Source: Mytilus trossulus (lineage: Eukaryota > Mollusca > Bivalvia > Mytilida > Mytilidae). From it: a stretch of DNA of 64,000 bases. The DNA lies in the NCBI RefSeq assembly GCF_036588685.1, contig NC_086384.1, positions 10,554,195-10,618,194 on the forward strand, given 5' to 3'. Both the position numbers and the translations under genes were made by a program. The notes beneath the pieces are model-generated. The model was given only the letters and a program-made list of their open reading frames with translations. It was not told the origin of the DNA and did no database searches. This document shows positions 22,924 through 33,829 of the stretch, one piece after another (position 1 is the first letter of the stretch; every line of letters begins with the position of its first letter).

Positions 22924-23382
22924 TCTAGTATATGTATATATATTATATATTTAGACTTTTTTTTTTTTTTTTTTAAATATGATGTAAAATTGAGTGGATT
23001 ACCCGGTGTAGTTGAGTGTGGTCGGACGTGTGTGTTGGTTCCAGTGACTGTCTAGAAAAGTAAATAAGAGTTGACTGTTTCTTGTGTTTTTTGTTTTTTT
23101 TCCTCACTTTTTATTTTTTTCGTTTATTTTATTTGTTGTATTTTTTTATTTTGTGTGTGTGTGTGTTTATTTATTCAATGTATCATATGCTATCATAAAA
23201 TGTATATACTGTTGGTACGTAATATTGTATATTAAAAATAGATGTTTTTTGTTTTTTTTAGGGAGACGGATTTATAAAAGTTTTTCCAAACTTGTTTCCG
23301 AATCCCATATTTGTACTTTATGTAACATTGTAATATTTGTCTTGGAATTTGTTTATTAATAAATATTGTTTAAACTAAATTT
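22924..23382 (+). other. LINE 3'UTR and tail
   Basis: A T-rich 3'UTR with a (GT)n run near 23153-23168. It ends in a conserved block from gggagacggatttataaaag to aataaatattgtttaaacta. The last block of about 115 bp matches the fragment at 63505-63622. Confidence 0.75.
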
Positions 23383-23439
23383 AGTATTTCCAAATTTACT
23401 AGCATATTTTATTATGCTTTGAATTTTTCAAAACACTTA

Positions 23440-23990
23440 GTATTTTCTTATCCCAGGCATAACTTACCTTAGCCTTTTTTGCACAACTTTTTGGAATTTT
23501 GGATCCGAAATGCTCTTCAACTTTGTACTTGTTTGGCTTTATAAATATTTTGATATTATCGTCACTGGTGCGTATTATGTAGATGAAACGCGTACTGATT
23601 TATAATCCTGATACCTTTGATAACTATTTACACCACTGTGTCGATGCCACTGCTGGTGGACATTTCGTTCACAAGGGTATCACTAGGCAAGTAGTCAACG
23701 CTTAGGTGTTGACATGAATTTCAACAATGTGGTCATTTTTATAAATTTCCTGTTTACTAAACTTTGAATTTTTAGACAAAATAAGGATTTTCTTCTCCCA
23801 AGCATAGATTACCTTAGCCGTATTTTGCACAACTTTTTGGAATTTTGGATCCTCAATGCTCTTCAACTTTGAACATGTTTGGCTTTATTAATATTTTGAT
23901 ATCATCGTCACTGATGACTTTTATGTAGACGAAACGCGCGTCTTGCGTACTAAATCATAATCCTGGTACCTTTGATAACTTTTATTATAT
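23440..23990 (+). repeat. Two tandem partial copies of the 'gacgaaacgcgcgtct' dispersed repeat
   Basis: Both copies carry ttgcacaactttttggaatt, tgctcttcaactttg and gtagayga.acgcg followed by ataatcctg.tacctttgata. Other copies are at 28340-28440, 38375-38715 and 43790-43970 (plus), and at 42835-42965, 53640-53770 and 62990-63120 (minus). No coding content is seen. Confidence 0.8.
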
Positions 23991-23998
23991 ATTTACAG

Positions 23999-24060
23999 AC
24001 TGTGCTATGAACCCGTTGTTACTTCTTCGCTCGGTTGCACATTTGGTGTTCATTATTTGA
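23999..24060 (+). pseudogene. Dead copy 1 of the signal-peptide exon
   Basis: An acceptor atttacag is followed by actgtgctATGAACCCG, reading MNPLLLLRSVAHLVFII and then TGA. It matches the functional exon at 24195 but has lost the GTAAGT donor and so runs into a stop. Confidence 0.65.
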
Positions 24061-24092
24061 AAAGGATATTTTACTTTTTTAATTATGTACAG

Positions 24093-24165
24093 ACTGTGCT
24101 ATAAATCCGTCGTTCATTCTCCGTGTTGTTGGAGATTTACCAGTTTTTATAACTTTTAATTACTA
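24093..24165 (+). pseudogene. Dead copy 2 of the signal-peptide exon
   Basis: An acceptor atgtacag is followed by actgtgctATAAATCCGTCG. The start codon has become ATA and there is no donor at the expected place. Otherwise it aligns with the exon at 24195. Confidence 0.65.
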
Positions 24166-24194
24166 ACGTACATCTTTAATATTTTTATGTACAG

Positions 24195-24251
24195 ACTGTG
24201 CTATGAACCCGTCGTTCCTTCTCCGTTTGTTTGCAGATTTAGTGTTTATTA
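24195..24251 (+). CDS. Ig gene exon 1: start codon and signal peptide
   Basis: The exon begins after tgtacag, with eight 5'UTR bases before ATG at 24203. It encodes MNPSFLLRLFADLVFI and ends ATT A|GTAAGT in phase 1, which fits the next exon (AC CAA AAT TGT). It is the only one of three tandem copies with both a start and a donor. Confidence 0.72.
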
Positions 24252-27200
24252 GTAAGTATTTATATAAGTTTTCTGTTCTTTTTACAGGGTGACGGGATTA
24301 ATTCCCTTAGTAAATAATCAGTACGCGGTTTGCCTCTAGCTCAGTCAGTATACGCACTGCCTTGTAACACAGGGGCCCCCAGATACGAGTTCCAGTGGAG
24401 ACAATCGAGTTTTGTACTGAAATTCATGCTCTCAGGTTACAACAGTATCGAATAAACTAATCACACGAATTGCGTAAAAAAATTAAAGACTTTTTCTCTA
24501 TTTCTCTAATAAAGTTTTTTGACAACTTAGCGCGACGAATGATCAGCCATCACAATTTAGGTTATTTTCATAGTCATATATTGTTTTCAATCAAATCTCT
24601 CAATCTCAAAATAGAATTGATGCAATCTTTTCGCTACTTTTTATGAACGTTTGTCTTTAATAATCGAAATTGCAAATAAAAATCTCGAAAGACATGGGAG
24701 CGGTCTGCAACTTCATTTTTTTGCAGTAAAATAATTACAAATAATTCTTTGTTGACCTTGTTTTATGACAGAAATTTGATAATCAGCATTTTCACTTCGA
24801 TTTATTTTATGCTTTTCAGACCAAAATTGTCCTCCAAGTATTAAGGAAACTGGAGTAAGAGAAGTTTATTTTAAAGAAGGAGAAAAGCTGAAGCTGAGTT
24901 GTGTAGCAAATGGAGTTCCAAAACCACTGTATGTAATCTATAATATATATAAAACAACAAAAAATGAAAAGTCTCACAAACTTTCCTCCACCATTTCCCG
25001 GATGATCAGAAATAAAAACAGATTCTCTTTTCTCCTCATAACGTTTTTCGTCTTACCGGGATGAGCGTTTTATGAATTCTGTATCTTGCGTCTGTTTTTG
25101 AGACGATAAAAACTGTGGAAGAATAGTGAAGCATATTTAAATTGTAACCGTTTATTTGGCAATTTTTTGTCATTTTATCTATAATGATGTAATTTCTGAC
25201 AATATGTCTTGCCATTTTGATTTGTCTTTTAATTATAACAGATTATAAGCACAAATAGAAAAAAAATTACAAGAACACATGAAATAGCATACAAATAAAT
25301 GCTAGATTGGATTTTAAAACTAATTAGATAAGTTACCGTCTCTTTGTTGCCTTTACAAACTGTCCTTCATTTCAAGTGTGCGATTTATTTTCAAAATATT
25401 GTTATGGACTAGTTGGATAGTAATTCAAACCTTAAAATTAACCAATATGTATATAAGTTACAGATGGACAAAGAATGGAAAGGTGTTCAACCTAAGTCGA
25501 CACAAGGGTCGTATAGCTTTGCAATCTAATTCTGGTACACTTCTTATGAAGAGAACGAAACGAAGAGATGAAGGAGTATACCAATGTGAGGCCTGGAATA
25601 TTGAAGGTGTGTCACTGTCAGATAAAATAACAGTAAAGAAAGCTAAACTGGAAGATTTTATTGATACAAAGGATGTTACCCTGAAAGTAAAACGTGGACA
25701 CTCGGTAAACATATCATGTTTAGTTCCTCACAGCACGCCTAAGGCAAATATATCGTGGGTTCTATGGAGTCTAATCGATGCATCAGTCACACAAGTTAAC
25801 TTTGACGATAGAAGGTTTACTCAAGACCTCGAAGGTAAAACAGTATTATAATGATTGTAAGAATAATAATAAGCATTGTCTATTTAAAAGAGGGACGAAA
25901 GATACCATATGAACAGCCAAACTCATCAATCGAAAAACAAACTGACAACGCCATGGCTAATTGTGAGGGGATTGAAAATCCCACTAAACAAGAGACTCTA
26001 ATGTTAAGTTTAAACATATTTTATTTGTTAAAGTACAAATTGGATAGGATACAAGTCAAACAGACTTATGAAGTCTTCTCCATTTAACATTTATAGCAAT
26101 ATAATACAAAAATATATGTATGAGCATGCATGTATAGAATGGTATATCTATTTAGTAAATATATATATAATGTACATTAGACTAGAACATTTGTCTTAGC
26201 ACAGAACACGTTATCATACGTCCCATTGTCGTAACTATTGTTGGGTTTGTGGACAGTCAATTTCTTATGGAAACCTGACAATTTGCAGGTATTTATTTTC
26301 TGGCATAATTCAAATGATGCGTTTTCTTAGTAAATTACAAAATTACAATTTGCATATTTAAAAAAAATGATATCAGTTGTATTCTGATAATGATGCATAT
26401 TACTGAAATAATGCAAGAATAATGATAAAACGTAATTTTTCACAGGAAATCTGTATGTCACAAACGTGAAAGACGAAGATTATCAAAATGGCAGATTGTA
26501 TGTTTGTATGGCAAGTAATGACGTGGCTGGGCAAACGACGTTTTCTAACGGAACTGTCATTAAACCAACTGGAAAGAAAGGTTGTATTTTTTAAACAGTG
26601 TAATAAGTAAAGTACCAGCGATTATATTGACTTCTTTTGTAAAAGAAGTTTCATTTTTAGCCATAACTATTTTAACCTTTTAAAGATTTTTTGTGTTTAA
26701 ATATCCGAGTGTTGGGGACAAGAGACACAGCCAGCCTAATAGGAGCTTTCTGAAATTGTTTTTACTATTGAATGTCGAAATTGTCATGTATGATCGTGTT
26801 GCTCTTAAAAGTTAAGGTTCAATATGTGCTGAATAAGTCCTGAACATGAAAACGTTGGTAGCAAAAGAACAATTGTTTAACGATACATATTCCAAGTCAA
26901 ATTCTCCAAATTATACAAAAGTATGTTACGAAGGACAAAAATGCAACAAATGGCCAATTTCCTTTCTTGGAACAAGAATAAGGAATCCACCCTGCTGCTT
27001 TTCTTTACCAAGTTTGAATCCAAATTGTAATGCACCAAATATAATACTAAACGTCCTTGTAGCGTTTTGTCGATCAACATTCAATAGTTCCGTGTATTAA
27101 GTTAATTTCAAATGATACCGTGAAGCATGTCCATAACTCTTGTCAAAAGAACGTCAACTCTATACACAGAATGAAAGTATAGTATTTACAATGCAGTGTT

Positions 27201-30200
27201 TTGTCTTTAGATGCTAATACATTTGTAAGACCGCATCTAATGTGGGCATCACCCGAAGAAACTATTGGAATTATGGGAGATCCTTTGAAGCTGAAATGTA
27301 TATTCGGAGGAAAGTAAGTTGAAGTATTAAGTCAGTTAGATAATGTAAAAATCCTCGTTATTCGAGTTTTTTGTCAAGATAATGGGCAATATACATACAA
27401 AGATGCAACAAAAATGACGAAAACCTGTGTTCAACTTGCATTTTTTGTATAAAATCATATTGAGGCGACTTCTATTCACACATTTACTCAAACTGAAAAA
27501 ACGTCCAGAATGTAACTATAGTTTTGAAATCACAAAGATCTCCAAATATGTTTTACTTTTCAGTCCATCCCCAAGCATGCAATGGTCATTTTCTAACAAT
27601 TACAATAATTTGCTAGTGAAAAACAAAACAGGAATCAGCGTTGATGGGCAAGAATTAGGCTTTAATCGATTGCAGTTGACAGATAGAGGAAAATATACAT
27701 GCTACGTAGATGATCCAACTGGCGACAGAATAGAACACGTGATAAACCTTATTGTCAAAGGTTTGTATTGTAGTTTCCGTGCATATCTTATACATAACCA
27801 AAAATGATCTTCTTTAGAATAGAAACAAGTGATAACTGAATGAATTCATTCAAACAAAACATCCTTTAAAAATGCTTTATGTATTTTTTGACGATAACAT
27901 GTCAATGTGATATGATCAGGAACCCTGCTGTAGATGAGACCGACATGCTTCGTATTTTTACGTGTTTGTCTCTAAGACAGTTGGCAATTACATACGTGTA
28001 TAATGTGTTGACCTCGAGAATACCAGACTATGTTTTTTTTTTCTGTAATGCCATATGTTAAGCATAGATGCCGCGATTATCAGATTAAGAGTCTATGATT
28101 GGGCGAGGCCAGAATCTAACCAGCAACCACAGGCCTCAACGAGATGACGCGATAACAAAACAAAAGAGGCATATCAAATTTGTATTAATTGAAACAGAGA
28201 ATATGTAATAAATTGAGGAATGCAAAATGAAAACACCCTCGATCGAATTCCAAATCACCTTAATAATTATATCTATAATTGGATAAAATATCATACCTTT
28301 TTTACTTTAAGATGTTCCCTGGTGTTCATGAAGATTCCATATAACAATCAACATTAGAGTCACTGATTAGTCTTTTGAAGACGAAACGCTCGTCTGGGGT
28401 ATATACCAAATTTAGTCCTGGTATCTTTGATGAGTTTATTTACAAAAAAAAAGAAGATTTGAAAGATAACAAAGACCTTTTTGACATGCCATTATACTCA
28501 CAAAGGCAGGCTAATCAAGAAAACAGACAAAACATAACAAAATACAAAACAGAAAAATAAAAACTGAGCAACATGAAACCCACCACAGCCAGAGGGGGAT
28601 CTTGTGTGTACAAAAAAGGTACGCATATTCTGATTCAGATGTGACACCTGTCGTGTGAAACATGTTAGTACACACACTGTAATAAATCTTATTCGATAGG
28701 TAACGGAAATGTAGTTATGGCAATTTGTATAATAACTGGTATAAAACAAGTTCTTAGCCCTAATACTTTTGTAGAAGAAAATTGTTAATGATATTGCCAT
28801 GCATAACAATTCAATACGTGTTTATTTGAGTGGTAGAAACTGATGTCAAATATTTCGTATTGTCAACTTTTAAAAAAGTCTTTTTTCGCACTTTACTTTT
28901 TTCTTACTCTAGCTAAGCCGTTCTGGCTTGAGGGAGGTCAGCCAAGTGATATTCATGTGGAGAGTAGAACAGGAACAGTTGCTACTTTTTCATGTAAAGC
29001 GGGAGGATTCCCTACTCCTGAAATAAGCTGGTATATAAATGGCGTTTCACTAAAAGGTGAGAATCTATCATCTACCTGACTGTTATATGCAGTTTTCTTG
29101 CATGAATGTCATTACACATCTCTATTTTAAGACTTCTATTGATTAACGCACTGGGAAATACACATGTTTAACTGTTCATTTATAGTGTTGTCTTACAAAA
29201 TATCAAGAGTTGGAATTGTTATTTCGGAACATGTAGTTGTCTATTTTGATTGATGCTCAAACGCATGGTATTCATCTAATTGGTTTAAATGTATTTTAAG
29301 AATGTTAGATAAAGGCAAAAATAGTATACCACTGACTTGGTACAAGACATTTTAAGAAAACATTGTGGGTTTAACCAGGTTTTATGGCTAGCCAAACCTC
29401 CCGCTTATATAGAAGTGTTTAATATTCCGCTAAAATGACAATACAACTTTAGGAATACAGTACAAACATACACAAGAACACTCAACACAGAAAAAACACA
29501 AATTGTTTTATATAAGTAATTCGTAGCATGTAAACCACAGAATATCAACGGACATATCCCTTCAACAACGATAGAAAACCAGGTCACCACAAACGAAATA
29601 TCAACGGACATATCCCTTCAACAACGACAGAAAACCAGGTCACCACAAACGAAACATCAACTGCTCGTCAACGTGTAATGGTCAATTGTCTAAATCTAAC
29701 AAACATGTCGGAAAGTGTGACTGTGAATGGGAACCTTGATTCATCGTAAAAATGTGTAACTTTGAAAATATAGCAAAAGAATAGTACATTATATACTTAA
29801 TGAAATGATCAGTTTAGTTCGTTTATGTTAAGAACAACACTTTTATACATATATTATAAAGATATCAGCATGTTTATTTTTGTAGAATCTAACATCTCAG
29901 CAATGTCAGAAAACAGATTTCAGAATCCAAATGATTGCACCGTCACTATTACTGACATACGACTGACCGATGCCATGGTACTCCAATGTAATGCTTCAAA
30001 TATGTATGGTTACTTGTTCTCAGATTTCTATCTTAACGTCTTTGGTAAGATATTATAAAGTCTTTACATACACTAAACATCGTATGAAAGACTGTGCGCG
30101 AAAGGTACTACTTTTATGCACAAATAAATCTTTTCAGTGTTATATATCTTACTCTTTGTATATTGTCAGAATGTCTTGTATACATATAGTTTGAAATTCA

Positions 30201-30844
30201 AAATGTATGTGATGCTTTGAAAACGTCACATCAACTAAATTATTCGACAAAATATGGTTAGTTTATAGTTTAATATATTGTCTTTATGAGATTTTTTAAT
30301 GATTTGTTTACCACGGATTACAATTACATTTAAGAAACATGTGTTCAAACAGTTAAAGATATCGAATGATTCAGATCCGAAGATGTTTTCTCTTATTCAA
30401 CATGTTCAAGACTTTCTAACATAGTTTTATTGCCATACAGGTGTCAAAATTTTTGATATTTTTTTTCGATTTTTCATTTCATCAATAAGATACAACCTAC
30501 TCTTGCTTGATTTATTACATTCTGAAACGTACAAGAGATTGTAAAATGTTTCTCGCCATACCATGACATATGACGGTATATGCAAAATCCTAGGCCTAGA
30601 TCAAGTGTTGCAGACGTTTCTATTCGACGCATGGAAAATGTTTACCGAAGGAAAAATAAAAAAAACTTAAGAGGATATCGCTTGATATCTTTTTTCGTTA
30701 TTGAATAATACATCTTTTATCATAAATATGAATTAGATAGCTCGAGATGATACAAAATAATTTCATATTCTCACTCGATATAAAACCTATAACTATCCGT
30801 TTATTTTTTTTTTTATTTCAGAATTTAAACAAAGGGATACATAA
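24203..30844 (+). CDS. Secreted four-Ig-domain protein, L1CAM/neuroglian-like head, hemolin-like architecture
   Basis: Coding exons: 24203-24251, 24820-24928, 25464-25834, 26446-26580, 27211-27313, 27564-27760, 28913-29056, 29886-30044, 30822-30844. Phases match at every junction, giving 1290 nt or 429 aa. Residues 1-16 form a signal peptide. Four Ig domains follow at about 20-115, 120-220, 228-320 and 322-422, each with its Cys pair and core Trp (LSCVAN/YQCEAW; ISCLVP/YVCMAS; LKCIFG/YTCYVD; FSCKAG/LQCNAS). Motifs EGNLYVTNVKDED and DAMVLQCNASNMYG resemble Ig2 and Ig4 of the L1 family. The last exon adds EFKQRDT and a stop, with no Ig5-6, FN3 or membrane segment. Insect hemolin and snail MDM are known secreted relatives; a role in immunity or adhesion is inference. 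Confidence 0.85.
24328..24402 (+). repeat. tRNA-like sequence (degenerate, tRNA-Thr(TGT)-like) or SINE head
   Basis: The order fits a tRNA: A-box-like tagctcagtcagtatacgc, an anticodon-loop-like ccttgtaac, and B-box-like gatacgagttcc. The stems are imperfect, so I read it as a tRNA pseudogene or SINE head, not a working tRNA. It lies in intron 1 of the Ig gene. Confidence 0.55.
24820..24928 (+). CDS. Ig gene exon 2 (first half of Ig1)
   Basis: The acceptor is cttttcag and the donor GTATGT, phase 1 to 2. It carries the first Ig1 cysteine (EKLKLSCVANGVPKPL). The split codon CT|A restores Leu before the core Trp in exon 3. Confidence 0.85.
25464..25834 (+). CDS. Ig gene exon 3 (rest of Ig1, first half of Ig2)
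   Basis: The exon opens with TGG (core Trp of Ig1: WTKNGK). It contains DEGVYQCEAWN, then starts Ig2 (SVNISCLVPH, ISWVLW). The donor is GTAAAA in phase 1. Reading through the donor gives an early stop, so splicing is required. Confidence 0.88.
25885..25995 (-). repeat. Penelope-type tail fragment in intron 3 of the Ig gene
   Basis: It contains gagggacgaaagataccata and aactgacaacgccatggcta, the 3' tail in reverse orientation. Confidence 0.65.
26446..26580 (+). CDS. Ig gene exon 4 (second half of Ig2)
   Basis: A 135 nt phase 1-1 exon with GNLYVTNVKDEDY and LYVCMASNDVAG, the G-strand side of Ig2. The first phrase is typical of the L1 family. The donor is GTTGTA, which is weak but canonical. 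Confidence 0.85.
27211..27313 (+). CDS. Ig gene exon 5 (first half of Ig3)
   Basis: The acceptor is tctttag and the donor GTAAGT, phase 1 to 2. It encodes PHLMWASPEET and DPLKLKCIFGG, the first cysteine of Ig3. Confidence 0.82.
27564..27760 (+). CDS. Ig gene exon 6 (second half of Ig3)
   Basis: The acceptor is cttttcag and the donor GTTTGT, phase 2 to 1. It encodes NPSPSMQWSF and LTDRGKYTCYVDD, the Ig3 core Trp and second cysteine. Confidence 0.85.
28913..29056 (+). CDS. Ig gene exon 7 (first half of Ig4)
   Basis: The acceptor is ctctag and the donor GTGAGA, phase 1-1. It encodes KPFWLEGGQPSD, FSCKAGGFPTPEISWYINGV. The 'FWLEGGQ' opening resembles the '(P/A).W' start of L1-family Ig4. Confidence 0.85.
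29540..29650. repeat. 55-bp tandem duplication in intron 7 of the Ig gene
   Basis: Two almost identical units begin aatatcaacggacatatccc and end caggtcaccacaaacg. The period is not a multiple of three, so it is unlikely to be coding. Confidence 0.85.
29886..30044 (+). CDS. Ig gene exon 8 (second half of Ig4)
   Basis: The acceptor is ttttgtag and the donor GTAAGA, phase 1-1. It encodes LTDAMVLQCNASNMYGYLFS, closing Ig4. The next exon supplies only seven residues and a stop. Confidence 0.85.
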
Positions 30845-30860
30845 TCTTCAAGTGAATAAA
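30822..30860 (+). CDS. Ig gene last exon and poly(A) signal
   Basis: The acceptor ttatttcag is followed by codons for FKQRDT and TAA at 30842-30844 (phase 1 entry). A canonical AATAAA lies at 30855-30860, only 10 bp after the stop. The long pyrimidine tract and the adjacent poly(A) signal support a genuine terminal exon. Confidence 0.75.
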
Positions 30861-31852
30861 ACGATAGTGTACTAAATGACAAATACTTGTCTAGAGACAC
30901 AACTATGTTTTTTTTAAGTTGTTAGAATACTATTCAATATACAAACGGGTATTTCTATATTTCAATTTTTAATCGGTTTAGTCTGCTTAATATTGAAATA
31001 AGGACAGCTTATAAATTTAAAGTCTTGTTGGATATGACTAATTAAGTCTTAATAAGGTTGATAACCAAAGCTGATAGCAACAAACAAACAAATATTGCTA
31101 TAAATATGATTACATTAACAATGATATATAAAGTCGACGAATAACAGATTCCCCAATGATGAAAAACCAGCAGTAGACGAAAAATGAAAACAACCTCCAT
31201 CAAATTACATCAGTCAGAAGAAATGTTTCGTATTTACAACATGTGATTCACAAAATTTTTTGTTCTTTTGAATATAGGATGAATTATATTCCCGAGATAT
31301 TTGATTTACGTACTCGAAACATTTAACATAGATTTTAAAATCGTAAAGATGACAATATGTAAAAGCATTGAAATTAAGATTTTCTTGACTGTGACATTTC
31401 ATCAAGATTTTTGTAGTTTTTGTTACTCTTGTCAATTTGGAATATAAAAGATCAAACTGACAGTCATATTCATTTAATAAAATATTCTTTATTAAACTGT
31501 GCAAATGTTATTTCTCATACATTTATTTGTGTCATATTAAGGTGGGTTTTTTTAAAATAAAAAACGGCGCCACCACTTGTTTTTGCAACATAATTTGAAC
31601 CAGCATTTTAAGCAATCGGCAGAGAGCTTTAAAGAAACATTGACACCTAATCGAACAAAACAGAAATACAAAACTACCGATTATTGTGTACAAAAGACAT
31701 CACAATCTAAAAGAGTAGTTAAAGAATTCAATGAAGGAAAATGATATAGTCATATGAACTCAAATAAAAGATAAAAATATCACACACAATAAAATAACAG
31801 AATAGCTAAAATAAAAGAGAAAAATAAATTACATAAAACAGATTAAAAACAC
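30861..31852. other. Intergenic region after the Ig gene, nothing recognised
   Basis: AT-rich sequence. I looked for further Ig or FN3 exons that would extend the Ig gene and found none. Confidence 0.5.
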
Positions 31853-32637
31853 CCACAGTCTATTTAACCAATACGATAATCATTCATGATTGTTAAATTA
31901 GAGTTGGTCTTGAATTTAAAAACAACAATAAATTAACATCAATACATTTAAAGAGTAACTAACGAATTGGAAGTTTCCTTAAATAAATAACAAACACGAA
32001 CCCGGTAGTTATTTAATCCGGAACGGTGAACATATTAATTATTTTATTCACTTTCTTTGAATCCTTTATCCTTATTTCGAAGTAATCTTAGTTATGCTTT
32101 TAGATTATGATATATTTAACTGATTAGTATTTTGGAAGCTAGAAGAAAATTTCCAGTTTAACTGGGGTCTAGTTATATAAGTGTGTATACTTTCACTCAA
32201 ATAGAAAGAAGTCTCAATGTTAACTATAAATTGATGTCATATGTGAATTTATCTGTAACATATTACACTGACAGTGACAATATTTAAAATATTTACAATT
32301 AATACGTTGATGTTTCGTCGGATTGTTACAGAAAATAAGAAAAGGTATGAGCTGTTGAAGAGTAATAATACAAATCTATCGAAAACGGAAAGGCCAACTA
32401 ATAAGTATTTAACTTCGTACATGATTTGAGCTGGTATTTTCAAACAAAAATTGATTATAATTTTTGAAATACGTTTAAATAACACACACTCAATTTAGCT
32501 TTTTGTTATTTATATAAGGAAACTTCCAATTCGTTATTTTTTTTTCAAATGTATTGATGTTAATTTATTGGTTTTTTTTAAATTCAAGAAAAACTCCATT
32601 TTAACAATGGTCGAATAGACTCAGAGAACTGACTGTG
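31853..32637. mobile_element. Long-terminal-inverted-repeat element, copy 1
   Basis: Arms of about 110-120 bp are inverted copies: left ...taacgaattggaagtttcct..., right ...aaggaaacttccaattcgtta.... Arm ends pair around agtctattt...ttggtc. The interior (cggtagttatttaatccgga ... ttacagaaaataagaaaagg) recurs at 36519. I see no transposase, so it is non-autonomous. Confidence 0.75.
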
Positions 32638-33182
32638 TTTATCATGTTAATATGGTGTTATACTTATCCTTTATTTGTCATTTGCAATATTACTTTTACT
32701 GTTTAGTGTAGAGTTGGTGACATCCATTTAACTTGATTCGGTACATAAACATCTCGTTATTGTGTTAATGTGCTATGGTAAATATTTGTATTCTGGTCTT
32801 TCATTTTTCTGATTTGCTTTGTCTATTTGTCAAGTTGCCTTTTTTGTATTTCATTGTTACATATGTGTTTTTCCTTATACATTTTTAGTGAATAAGATTA
32901 CAACACACTGTGTTACGAATTTATCCTAATGTTGTTACATTACATATTATTATATTCTAATTTTATTAAAACAATATCGACCAAATATATTTAGATAACA
33001 TTGTGAAATATTAAGAATTTTAGGACTATAAAACAACTATTTATTTCATTAGGTAACCGGTATAATGGAGATAATTCCAATTGACATAAATAAATTATAC
33101 CGAAATTTTCTAAGACAATATTAGCCGATCAAACTGCTATAAACTAGTCAGGATAATAAGGTTTTCCAAACGTTTATTGAGG

Positions 33183-33573
33183 AACGAAGGACAACAGGGT
33201 CTTTCATGGAAGATTCAAACATCTCAATACAACGATTATACTAAACATCACATCGACAGATATAAGATTTTAGAAACAGTTTTGCATTTCTCCAGAAAAA
33301 AGCAACCATTACATTTTATATTCTATGCAATTTCAAGCATATTTTGCATTGCCTATTAAGAAAAAACCATTCCGTATATTTATTGCAGAATGTAGGACAA
33401 AAATAGCTTTATGGAAGATACAAACACATCTCCATACAACGTGCTTACTAAACATCTCATCAAAAGATATAAGATTTAAGAAAAAAATTTGCTTTTCTTC
33501 AGAAATAAGCAACCATTGAATTTTGTATTCTATGCAATTTTAATCAAATTTTGCTTTATTAAGATATAACCAT
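33183..33573. repeat. Tandem duplication with a period of about 205 bp
   Basis: Unit 1 (33183-33371) and unit 2 (33388-33573) share tggaagat.caaaca, acagatataagatttt/aaagatataagattt, gcaaccattacatttt and ttctatgcaattt. Divergence is moderate. No coding signal is seen. Confidence 0.75.
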
Positions 33574-33664
33574 TATAACTTTGATATGTATCTATTGCTC
33601 ATCATTGAAAAAATGAGTCCAGTTTAATCTACTATTTTCTAAGTTACGCAAACTTTGTAAATAT

Positions 33665-33815
33665 TAAAATCAATCGGGTCCAGGACCAATCCAGCATATC
33701 CTCATCAAATCCTTCGAAATTATTTCAATTTATTATATGTGCATACTCAATGTATGAAAAATATTCCTTGTAATGGAATACATTTTTTTCAGCATTAATT
33801 TTCATATTTTGTTAA
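33665..33815. repeat. Inverted copy of the repeat at 36172-36465
   Basis: Sequences including ggaatacatttttttcagca and caatcgggtccagga are the reverse complement of the tandem units 1 kb beyond the next retroelement. Confidence 0.7.
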
Positions 33816-33829
33816 GAAATTTGTAAAAG

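Larger units (their letters stand above)
17700..23382 (+). mobile_element. Decayed LINE (non-LTR retrotransposon) with ORF1 and ORF2 relics
   Basis: From 5' to 3' it has a 5'-truncated ORF1, a pyrimidine-rich spacer of about 1.3 kb, and ORF2 with endonuclease and reverse transcriptase. A 3'UTR of about 460 bp ends aataaatattgtttaaacta. Many frameshifts and stops make it inactive. The 3' end recurs at 63505-63622, and a related terminus at 48170-48205. The ORF1 link to ORF2 is inferred from orientation and proximity; the left boundary is approximate and no target-site duplication was identified. Confidence 0.85.

Noticed and set aside
26846-27100. 84-codon Cys-containing frame in intron 4 of the Ig gene
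   Set aside because: It lies inside an intron, has no domain or splice context, and is also open on the other strand.
28050-28150. Possible tRNA or SINE (agattaagagtctatgattg...gaggccagaatctaacc)
   Set aside because: It has a B-box-like block but no A-box or stems in a consistent order on either strand.
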